Assembly: GCF_043757465.1 (NCBI RefSeq)
Contig: NZ_JAYVPL010000041.1
Location: 10,472 to 74,471, forward strand
Direction: 5' to 3'
From: Armatimonas sp043757465
GTDB lineage: Bacteria; Armatimonadota; Armatimonadia; Armatimonadales; Armatimonadaceae
DNA: 64,000 nucleotides
In this document: one piece after another, positions 8,498 to 15,441 of the stretch
How the letters are laid out: each line of letters opens with the position of its first letter
Position numbering within the stretch: the stretch's first letter is position 1
Translations under genes and position numbers: made by a program
The notes under the pieces: generated by a model
What the model was told of the DNA's origin: nothing
What the model saw: only the letters and a program-made list of their open reading frames with translations
Databases searched by the model: none

Positions 8498-10011
8498 GGC
8501 ATGGTTTCGCACTCGTTGCTGTCGTCTTTTTGATAGCGCTTGCGCTCGCTCTGCGACTGCCTCAGCTAGGAAACCGCCCCTTTCATGGGGATGAGGCAGT
8601 CCATGCGGTGAAGTTCCAGGAGCTCTGGGAGCACGGCAAATACGCCTACGATCCCAATGAGTTCCACGGCCCGACAATCTACTACGCCGCACTTCCATTC
8701 GTGGCCGCCAGTGGGCATCGCCTGTTTGCTGACATGCAGGAGTCGGATTTTCGGACAGCCATCGCGGTGCTCGGCGCCGCGACGGTTGGTTTGCTTCTGC
8801 TGCTCAAAAAGCCGCTCGGGCTACACGCACTGCTCTGGTCTGGGCTCTTTCTCGCGCTCTCTCCCGCCTTTGTCTTCTATAGCCGCTACTTCATCCAGGA
8901 AGTCTTTCTCGCCGCCTTCACACTGGGCTTTCTCGGCTTTGCCTTGCGCGGCTCCGCAGTGGGCGCGGGGATCTTCGCCGGGCTGATGTTCGCTACCAAA
9001 GAGACGGCGTCGCTCTCGTTGTTCGCGGCAGGAATCGCCTGGTTCTTCGCACTCCGCGAGGGCAAGACACTCGCCTGGCGTCCGATTCTGCTCACGATCA
9101 CCATCGCGCTGGCGGTTGCCTATCTCTTCCTCTCGGGCTTTTTCACCAATCCCGCGGGGCCGCTTGGGTACCTGCAAACCTACACGCCCTGGCTCCGGCG
9201 CGCGGGCGGGACGGATCTTCACAAGCACCCGTGGCACTACTACCTCGCGCTTCTGACCTGGCATCCTGGCACAAAGGGAATGGTCTGGAGCGAGGGACTG
9301 ATCCTCGCACTTGGGATGGTGGGGGCTGCGCTGAAATTCCGCACCCGGTTTGGACGCTTTTTGACGCTCTACACGCTGCTGCTCACCGGAATCTACGCGG
9401 TGATCCCGTATAAAACGCCCTGGTGTCTGCTGAACTTTCTGCTTCCCTGGACTCTCTTAGCCGGGCTTGGTGCGGCCGGGATTGTGGATGCCACCCGCTC
9501 GAAATCGTTGAAAACCCTTGCCGTGCTGCTGCTCTTGCTGGGCGCAGCGCAGCTCGGCTGGCAGGCGTACAAGACAAGTTTTGTCTTCCAGAACGACACC
9601 CACAACCCCTATATCTACTCCCCAACCCTCCCCGATGCGGATCGGTTTCGGACGCAGCTTGAGGCACTGGCGCAGGGGCACCCAGATAAATTCAAGATGG
9701 TGATCCAAGTGGTCTCCAAGGACGGCTACTACTGGCCGCTTCCATGGTACCTGCGGCGCTTTAACGTGGACAAGATCGGCTACTACACGCAGGTTCCAGA
9801 GACGCTTTTCGCACCCATCGTGCTGGCATCGCCAGAGTTCGATGAGACTCTAACACCACGCTTAAAGGGGCATGTCATGACTGGCTTTGTCGGCCTGCGC
9901 TCCGGGGTGATGTTCCAGACCTTCGTCGAGCAGGGGCTCTGGGAGGCGTATCTCAAGAAAAATGGCCCGGTCAAAGATGAGCGCGAAGACACCTGGGTAC
10001 CATCGCACTGA
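8494..10011 (+). CDS. GT39-type integral membrane glycosyltransferase (TIGR03663/Agl23-like)
   Basis: A 505-residue polytopic membrane protein with about ten hydrophobic helices. The N-terminal extracytoplasmic loop has RPFHGDEAVHAVKF, the acidic signature (GDE) of GT-C enzymes that use lipid-linked sugars, followed by YDPNEFHGPTIYYAALP; this combination is characteristic of the TIGR03663/Agl23-like family related to dolichyl-phosphate-mannose protein mannosyltransferases. The soluble C-terminal region begins at about residue 390 (FKMVIQVVSKDGYYWPLPWY). Its start overlaps the preceding discoidin-like gene by ATGA, so the two are translationally coupled and may act together on surface glycans. 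The sugar donor and acceptor are unknown. Confidence 0.8.
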   Translation: MRHGFALVAVVFLIALALALRLPQLGNRPFHGDEAVHAVKFQELWEHGKYAYDPNEFHGPTIYYAALPFVAASGHRLFADMQESDFRTAIAVLGAATVGLLLLLKKPLGLHALLWSGLFLALSPAFVFYSRYFIQEVFLAAFTLGFLGFALRGSAVGAGIFAGLMFATKETASLSLFAAGIAWFFALREGKTLAWRPILLTITIALAVAYLFLSGFFTNPAGPLGYLQTYTPWLRRAGGTDLHKHPWHYYLALLTWHPGTKGMVWSEGLILALGMVGAALKFRTRFGRFLTLYTLLLTGIYAVIPYKTPWCLLNFLLPWTLLAGLGAAGIVDATRSKSLKTLAVLLLLLGAAQLGWQAYKTSFVFQNDTHNPYIYSPTLPDADRFRTQLEALAQGHPDKFKMVIQVVSKDGYYWPLPWYLRRFNVDKIGYYTQVPETLFAPIVLASPEFDETLTPRLKGHVMTGFVGLRSGVMFQTFVEQGLWEAYLKKNGPVKDEREDTWVPSH

Positions 10012-10061
10012 GGCTGAAGAGGCGACAGCGAGAGCCCAACTTGTGGTAAGAGGATTCGAAG

Positions 10062-10703
10062 ATGCCAGATAACACCCACCCACTTTTTAAAGCGTTTGAC
10101 ACTAACAACGATGGTAAGCTAAGCCGGGAGGAGCTTCCCGAGCTGCTTCGGCCCGCATTTGACCGGATGGACACCAATGGCGATGGCTTTCTCTCGCCCG
10201 CCGAAGAGTCCGCCGCGCGCGGTGCGGCAGCGCATGTGCAGATCGAGGCCACACCGCTCCAGCGCTTTACCACTGCACTCTCCGTGCGCGGAACCAGTGT
10301 TGCCGTACCGATTCCTTTTGATCCCAATGACACGTGGGGGCCAAGAGAGCGCCACGATGTCACGGGAACTCTCGGAGGGCACCCCGTTCGCGGCCCACTC
10401 CAATCCGACCGCGACGGTTTTATTCTCCTGCTTGGCCCGGCATTTCGACGTGATTCCCAGCTTGATCTGAGCGCCGATGTTGAAGTGGAGCTCTCGCCCG
10501 AAGGCCCACAGCTCTACGAACTCTCTTCGGACTTCCGTGATGCAATTATCGCTGTCCCCGAAGCAAGGGCTTTCTTCGAATCTATTCCGACGTTCTACCG
10601 AAAAAATTATGTCCGCTGGATCGAAGCTGCCAAGCGCCCTGAAACCCGCACCAAGCGCATCACGGAAGCCGTCGAGCTGCTCCGAAATAAACAGCGCCGC
10701 TAG
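10062..10703 (+). CDS. EF-hand pair fused to DUF1905 and YdeI/OmpD-associated domains
   Basis: A 213-residue protein with an unusual domain order. Residues ~6-50 hold two canonical EF-hand loops, DTNNDGKLSREE and DTNGDGFLSPAE, with Asp/Asn at positions 1, 3 and 5 and Glu at 12, so calcium binding is expected. Residues ~65-148 match DUF1905 (beta-barrel; VPIPFDPNDTWG, LGGHPVRGPL). The last ~55 residues resemble the YdeI/OmpD-associated domain (PEARAFFESIPTFYRKNYVRWI). No signal peptide is seen, so it is probably cytoplasmic. AGAGGA lies ahead of the ATG. The gene converges with the MFS gene and overlaps its stop by 4 bp. Function unknown; DUF1905-YdeI proteins have been linked to bacteriocin or stress protection. 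Confidence 0.8.
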   Translation: MPDNTHPLFKAFDTNNDGKLSREELPELLRPAFDRMDTNGDGFLSPAEESAARGAAAHVQIEATPLQRFTTALSVRGTSVAVPIPFDPNDTWGPRERHDVTGTLGGHPVRGPLQSDRDGFILLLGPAFRRDSQLDLSADVEVELSPEGPQLYELSSDFRDAIIAVPEARAFFESIPTFYRKNYVRWIEAAKRPETRTKRITEAVELLRNKQRR

Positions 10704-11953
10704 CTCGCCGCCTGTCTTTCATCGGGTTCATCGCGCAGATCAGGAAGCATCAGGGCAAAGCACATTGCCAGGAAAAACAGGGGGCTGAGCGCGATCAAAG
10801 AGAGGCGCATATCGCCGACAGGGTTGATCAGAACAAAGAAAACCGTGCCCGCTGCCGCGAAGATCCGTCCGATATTATAGCAAAATCCCGCCCCCGTCGT
10901 TCGCAAGAGTGTGGGGAAAAGGGGCGGTAGGTACATCGTGAAGAGCGCGAATACCCCTGAAAAGAACCCAACAACGGGCAGGAAAGGCAGAAGCGCGGCG
11001 GCGCTACGGGGGACGATGTACGCGGCGGTGTTGGCAAGGCAGAAGCCCAGAAGCATGACGGCGATTGCGGCTCTGTAGCCTAGTTTCCGGGCGAGAAACC
11101 CGGCGAAGTAGTTCCCTAGAATCGAGATGCCGATGATCCACCCGAATGTCTTACTGGCGAGCTGCGTGATCGCGAGCTTATCCATCGCCTGTACCTCCGG
11201 GAGGCTACGCAGGTGCTGGAGATGCCAGAACTGAAACGCCCACCAGGCCGTGAGTGAGGTGGAACAGACCGCGACGACCCGTAGCGTGGTTGTGAGAACC
11301 GGGGGGCGGAACAGATCGGCGATGCCAGGCGCCTTCTCGTCTTTCTCTTTAGCGGCTTTCCACTCGTCGGGCTCGGGGACATTTTTACGGATCCAGAAGA
11401 CGAAGAGGGCTGGGAGAATTCCCACCAGGAAAACCCAGCGCTCGTTGCCCGCCATGAGGTAGGTGGTGAGAGTCGCTAGGAGCACGCCGATATTCACGCC
11501 CGTCTGGAGTGTCGCCGCCAGCCAGCCGCGCCAGCTCTTGGGCCACGTCTCCGAGAGCAGTGCGGAGCCCACAGCCCACTCCCCACCGATTCCGAGTGCA
11601 GCGATAAATCGGAAAATAAGAAGCTGTTGCCAGGTCTGCGCCACCGACGACAGTCCGGTAAACACCGCGTAGGTGAGGATCGTCAAGCTCAGCGAGCGGC
11701 TCCTGCCCAAAATATCACCCAACCGTCCAAAGAACGCACCGCCCAGCGCCCAGCCCACCAAAAAGGCTGCCTGAATGTAGGCAGCTTTCTCTTTAACATC
11801 GGGAGATGTTGTCGAAGAGCTCTGGAGCAAAAGTGCCACGAATACCGGGGCGACGACGGTGTAGAGATGGATATCTAAGCCGTCGAAGAGCCAGCCGAGC
11901 CAGGCGGCGATGCCGGATTTCCACTGCTGTGGAGAGATTGATTTTAGAGTCAT
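10700..11953 (-). CDS. Major facilitator superfamily transporter
   Basis: A 417-residue, 12-helix transporter. The start WLGWLFDGLDIHLYTVVAP and the loop GRLGDILGRSRSLSL (the A-motif between TM2 and TM3) place it with metabolite:proton symporters such as the sialate and aromatic-acid permeases. A short charged central loop (KEKDEKAP) separates the two halves. The substrate cannot be inferred. It is the last gene of a three-gene operon: its ATG overlaps the stop of the CAP-domain gene by 4 bp, and it ends 4 bp inside the convergent EF-hand gene. Confidence 0.85.
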   Translation of the reverse strand: MTLKSISPQQWKSGIAAWLGWLFDGLDIHLYTVVAPVFVALLLQSSSTTSPDVKEKAAYIQAAFLVGWALGGAFFGRLGDILGRSRSLSLTILTYAVFTGLSSVAQTWQQLLIFRFIAALGIGGEWAVGSALLSETWPKSWRGWLAATLQTGVNIGVLLATLTTYLMAGNERWVFLVGILPALFVFWIRKNVPEPDEWKAAKEKDEKAPGIADLFRPPVLTTTLRVVAVCSTSLTAWWAFQFWHLQHLRSLPEVQAMDKLAITQLASKTFGWIIGISILGNYFAGFLARKLGYRAAIAVMLLGFCLANTAAYIVPRSAAALLPFLPVVGFFSGVFALFTMYLPPLFPTLLRTTGAGFCYNIGRIFAAAGTVFFVLINPVGDMRLSLIALSPLFFLAMCFALMLPDLRDEPDERQAAS

Positions 11954-13152
11954 TTCTTTTTTTTCTTAGGCGGTGGGGCCGGGGTTGGCTTGGGGGCTGG
12001 GGCCGGTTTTACGGTGGGTTTAGGCGGGGGGGACGGCGCAACAGCCTTTCCGGTGGTGAACTGCCAGGAGCGTGCCGTCTCCCGCCCATTCCCTTCTTTT
12101 ACGACAATGTGTGCACGGTAGGTGGTGAGAGGCAGAAGCGGCTGCTTGGGAATCAGCAGGATCATGTCGTCGAGCTCACTATCGTTGCTGGGAGAGTTTG
12201 TGTAGCACGCAACAGGGATATTGTTCAGGCCGGTGAGCGCGGCCTCAACCAGCTCGGGTTTTTCGGTGACTCCGTAGAGATGGAGCGTGATTGGATAGCC
12301 CGTCGTTCGGGCGGCACCCGGGTAGAGCCGGAGGGGGTCGGGAGTCTCGGTGTCGGTCCACTGGACATTCACATCGAGCTGGCCGTCTGCCGGGTAAACC
12401 AGGACTTCTCTGCCTGTACTCGCTCCACAAAGCACCGTGACACGATCCCCGGCGATTCCCACTCCTGCGGGAAATGCCCCTGGCTGGAGCAAGGCAGCGC
12501 GGTGGTAGGGGGCATCCACCAGACTCTGAACCGAGGCCAGTGCGCTGGGCCCCTGGGCCACGACCTCATAGCACGGATCATAGAACCCCGCCTTCTCTGC
12601 GCGCTCACCGGGAGTGGCGGCGTAGAACTCAGATTTCTCGGGCTGCTGCGCGTGGGTGAGCTCCAGCTTGTTGGCCCAGAGATAGCGGCTGTGGCGGGCG
12701 GCTGCCAGGCAGAGTGCAGGCTGAAGGACGGCGTCTGACAGGAGTGCGGCACGCCGGAGGTGATTGAGATGCGTGAGGGTGTCTTGCTGGGCGCTATCCG
12801 GGGCGGGGGGCGGGGGAGGACTGAGCACACGGGTGAACTCCCACTCCATATCCACCCCTTTGTCGTTGGAGAGCCAGACCTCGCAGACAGCCTTCACAGG
12901 GCCTAAGGGAAGCGGCTCCTGAGGTTCCCCGATAATACTATGGCTCTCGTTGTCATAGCGAGTGGGAATGGGCTGGCCATTGACACGCATTTGAATCCGG
13001 CGTAGCTGTGCGCCCTTGGGCTGCATTTGCCAGACCAAGACGGGCTTCTCCAGTGGCGTCTTACCCTGGGGACGCGGCTCGGAGCCTTCCCAGAGGTTCT
13101 GTTGAGGCATGGAAAGTACGAACAGAAGCGCTGCCAGAGCCAGTCGTTTCAC
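11950..13152 (-). CDS. CAP/SCP-domain secreted protein with Pro/Lys-rich tail
   Basis: A 400-residue exported protein beginning VKRLALAALLFVLSMPQQ if translation starts at the GTG at 13152, which overlaps the stop of the SDR gene (GTGA) and is preceded by AGGAG; longer upstream starts would lie inside the SDR gene. Residues ~130-250 form a CAP (SCP/PR1-like) domain: HLNHLRRAALL, then LAAARHSRYLWAN and GERAEKAGF. Residues ~285-375 look like a Big-like beta domain (TTYRAHIVVKEGNG...SWQFTTG). The tail is low-complexity proline and lysine rich, ending in five lysines. CAP proteins are extracellular, but their bacterial role is rarely known. Sits in an SDR-CAP-MFS operon. Confidence 0.75.
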   Translation of the reverse strand: MKRLALAALLFVLSMPQQNLWEGSEPRPQGKTPLEKPVLVWQMQPKGAQLRRIQMRVNGQPIPTRYDNESHSIIGEPQEPLPLGPVKAVCEVWLSNDKGVDMEWEFTRVLSPPPPPAPDSAQQDTLTHLNHLRRAALLSDAVLQPALCLAAARHSRYLWANKLELTHAQQPEKSEFYAATPGERAEKAGFYDPCYEVVAQGPSALASVQSLVDAPYHRAALLQPGAFPAGVGIAGDRVTVLCGASTGREVLVYPADGQLDVNVQWTDTETPDPLRLYPGAARTTGYPITLHLYGVTEKPELVEAALTGLNNIPVACYTNSPSNDSELDDMILLIPKQPLLPLTTYRAHIVVKEGNGRETARSWQFTTGKAVAPSPPPKPTVKPAPAPKPTPAPPPKKKKK

Positions 13153-13922
13153 CGCATCTCCTGTCCACCCGTAACATTGAGTGCCTGCCCGGTCATGTAG
13201 CCCGCGTCCTCGGTGCACAGAAAAACCACCACACCTGCGATATCTGCATAGGTCGCGCTGCGTCCGAGCGGCACCTGCGACTCATATTTTTCTCGTACTT
13301 GCTCTTTCGTGAGCGCTTGGGTTTGGCTGTACTGTCCAAACAGTGAGTCTTGCCAGAGTGTGCCGTCCAGTAAGTTGCCGGGGCAGACACAGTTTACGCG
13401 TACCCCATGGGGGGCCATATCCAGCGCGAGGCTCTGCGTTAGTCCGATCCCACCGAACTTACTGGCTGCGTACGCTGAGTTGCGCAGGCTACCTTTCTTG
13501 CCCGATTTTGAGTTGATCTGCACAATACAGCCACTTTTCTGCTGCGCCATTTGTTTACATGCCGCCTGCGCTGAGATAAAGTAGCCGCCTAGATTGACAT
13601 CAATGACTCTTTTCCATTTTTCGGGATCAAACTCGCACACATCGCCCGCGATCAGGATTCCGGCGTTGGCGATCAGAATATCGAGCTTACCAAATTCCGC
13701 CACGGCGCGTGCCACCATCGCCTCACAGTCAGACGCGCTTGTCACATCCGCACGCATGCCAATCGCACTTCCGCCGATTTTCGTCGCCGCCAGAACTGCT
13801 TTTTCCTCGCTCAGGTCCGCCAGAAGCACGGAGCAGCCTTCACTTGCCAGACGTTGTGCGAGTGCCTCTCCGAGCCCCTGGGCCGCCCCAGTCACGATTA
13901 CTGATTTTCCTTGAAGTCGCAT
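13149..13922 (-). CDS. SDR-family oxidoreductase, sorbitol-6-phosphate-dehydrogenase-like
   Basis: A 257-residue short-chain dehydrogenase. The cofactor motif is TGAAQGLG (11-18), the NAG motif is at 86-88, and the catalytic residues are Ser138, Tyr151 and Lys155. The stretch INSKSGKKGSLRNSAYAASK and the ending GYMTGQALNVTGGQEM recall SrlD-type sorbitol-6-phosphate 2-dehydrogenases, but the substrate is not proven. First gene of the operon with the CAP protein and MFS transporter; a polyol or sugar import and oxidation role is possible. A TATAAT box ends 8 nt before the ATG with no ribosome site, so the operon is probably leaderless. It is divergent from the phosphoribosyltransferase gene. 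Confidence 0.85.
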   Translation of the reverse strand: MRLQGKSVIVTGAAQGLGEALAQRLASEGCSVLLADLSEEKAVLAATKIGGSAIGMRADVTSASDCEAMVARAVAEFGKLDILIANAGILIAGDVCEFDPEKWKRVIDVNLGGYFISAQAACKQMAQQKSGCIVQINSKSGKKGSLRNSAYAASKFGGIGLTQSLALDMAPHGVRVNCVCPGNLLDGTLWQDSLFGQYSQTQALTKEQVREKYESQVPLGRSATYADIAGVVVFLCTEDAGYMTGQALNVTGGQEMR

Positions 13923-13930
13923 AGAACAGA

Positions 13931-13936
13931 ATTATA
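13931..13936 (-). promoter_or_regulatory. TATAAT -10 box of the SDR operon
   Basis: Consensus TATAAT on the minus strand, 8 nt before the ATG at 13922. It lies only 5 bp from the -10 box of the divergent gene. Confidence 0.6.
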
Positions 13937-13941
13937 ACCGA

Positions 13942-13947
13942 TAAAAT
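13942..13947 (+). promoter_or_regulatory. TAAAAT -10 box of the phosphoribosyltransferase gene
   Basis: TAAAAT ends 8 nt before the ATG at 13956, so the expected transcription start is at about 13954 and the leader is 0-2 nt. Confidence 0.55.
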
Positions 13948-13955
13948 AGGGCAGT

Positions 13956-14570
13956 ATGGCTATTTTTAGTGCGGATTTCGCCCTGCGGGAGAACTTAGAG
14001 AAGATCGTCGCACTTGGCGATTATCTGGCGATCAAGCAAAACTTAGAGACCCAGGGCATGCTGCGTTTTGTGCAGGAGGGCGGAGAGAGCGGCTACAGTG
14101 CGCGTCAGCTCAAAGACGCTGAGGCTTCCGCCAAGCTCACGCGCTGGATTGATGCCCTGAGCAACGAGCGCAAGTGGCCGATTAAGCGCTTCACGGAGCA
14201 AATCGCCCCGATGCTCGCTGAGGGAATCGCGGTTGCCGTCGCGCCGTCGCACAACCCGTTTACGACCGATACCCCCATTCGAGCACTGGCACAGAAGCTC
14301 GCCGAGTCTGGGGAGCGCGTGGATGCCACAGGGTGCTTGGTGCGCCATACCAAAATTCGGCGTATCGGCTACGGTGGGCCCAGCTACATGCACTTGCATC
14401 AGGAGACGATTCGGGTAGAGAACGAGGTGCTGTTTTTCGGCAAGCCCGTGTTGCTCCTCGACGACATCGCGCGCTCTGGGGCCACTCTGCGTGCTTGTCG
14501 CCGCCTTCTACTCGACCACGGAGCTGCGGAGGTACAGATGCTTGTGCTGGGACGTGTTTGGAGAGGCTAA
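13956..14570 (+). CDS. Phosphoribosyltransferase-domain protein
   Basis: A 204-residue protein whose C-terminal half carries the PRPP-binding signature VLLLDDIARSGATL, the hallmark of type I phosphoribosyltransferases. The upstream AVAPSHNPF and LVRHTKIRRIGYGGPS segments resemble ComF-like and related proteins of unknown specificity. The N-terminal ~90 residues are helical and charged and match nothing I know. It may act in nucleotide salvage or be a regulatory relative. It appears to be leaderless and divergent from the SDR operon, and no gene of a known nucleotide pathway is adjacent. Confidence 0.75.
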   Translation: MAIFSADFALRENLEKIVALGDYLAIKQNLETQGMLRFVQEGGESGYSARQLKDAEASAKLTRWIDALSNERKWPIKRFTEQIAPMLAEGIAVAVAPSHNPFTTDTPIRALAQKLAESGERVDATGCLVRHTKIRRIGYGGPSYMHLHQETIRVENEVLFFGKPVLLLDDIARSGATLRACRRLLLDHGAAEVQMLVLGRVWRG

Positions 14571-14649
14571 CCTGAAATGCCCCCCTTTAGGGCTATCGCA
14601 TTGTTCTGTGTTCCTCTATACTTTGGAATATCTCTAGAAATAAGGAACA

Positions 14650-15441
14650 ATGACAATGTCTCGCAAGATTCTATGTAACCTCGCTTTAGTGTCTCTGATT
14701 CTCTTTACCTGTGCTCCGTCTCAAGCCCAAACGGCTGTTGAAATAGGTTATCATAATTCATTTGGTAGCTTTCAAACAGATTTTTTCGGTGGTTCGGCTG
14801 CTTTTATAAACACAGGCACTATCAATGGCGGATACACATCCGCTCTTGATCCTCTTGGAATGAGTGGAAATGCTATTATTGTCACACCTGTATCCGATCC
14901 AGTGATCCACTTCAACTCGTACTCAATGACAAATCTGACAGGAGATACTTTTTTGTCAGTGACATTTCGTATGCCGCAGTACTTAGTGGGGGATTCCCGT
15001 CGAACACAGCTTGGGTTTCTTGAGTCACCCACTACGTTGGGAGTGGGGAGCAACGCGGCAAACTTCCAAGTGGCCTACCTGAATCCAATCGGCAGTTACA
15101 ATGGTGATGCTTTGGCCTATACGGGGGCTCCTGTGTACAGTACTCTGCATTTTTACCGAGGGGTGGGGAGTGCTCTGATCGCATCGGGTCAGGCGGGAAC
15201 CTTCAATTTTCATGTGGGTTACCCCGCTGCGCAGGCAGGGATAGTCCACTACTTCATGGATGTTGTCCCTGGCACTCTCAATACTCCCTCGCCGAATGCG
15301 GGTATCTTCAACACTCCTAACCCGGGAGGCGGGATCATGCCGTTTGGACCAGCGCCGGAACCCGCCACGATTGGTCTCACTCTCTTGGGACTGCTAGGGC
15401 TCGGGGGAGCTCGTCACCGTTGTAGGCAATTTTCATCGTGA
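14650..15441 (+). CDS. PEP-CTERM sorting-signal protein
   Basis: A 263-residue exported protein with a signal peptide (LALVSLILFTCAPSQAQ) and a textbook PEP-CTERM tail: APEPATIGLTLLG, a hydrophobic stretch, then Arg-rich GGARHRCRQF. The middle is Gly/Ser/Asn/Thr rich and beta-like, typical of surface matrix proteins. It should be a substrate of the exosortase at 35942-37627; the tail would be cut after membrane insertion. AAGGA precedes the paired starts (ATG at 14650 or 14656). It is the only PEP-CTERM protein in the window. Its stop overlaps the GTG start of the cyclase-ATPase gene (GTGA). Confidence 0.9.
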   Translation: MTMSRKILCNLALVSLILFTCAPSQAQTAVEIGYHNSFGSFQTDFFGGSAAFINTGTINGGYTSALDPLGMSGNAIIVTPVSDPVIHFNSYSMTNLTGDTFLSVTFRMPQYLVGDSRRTQLGFLESPTTLGVGSNAANFQVAYLNPIGSYNGDALAYTGAPVYSTLHFYRGVGSALIASGQAGTFNFHVGYPAAQAGIVHYFMDVVPGTLNTPSPNAGIFNTPNPGGGIMPFGPAPEPATIGLTLLGLLGLGGARHRCRQFSS

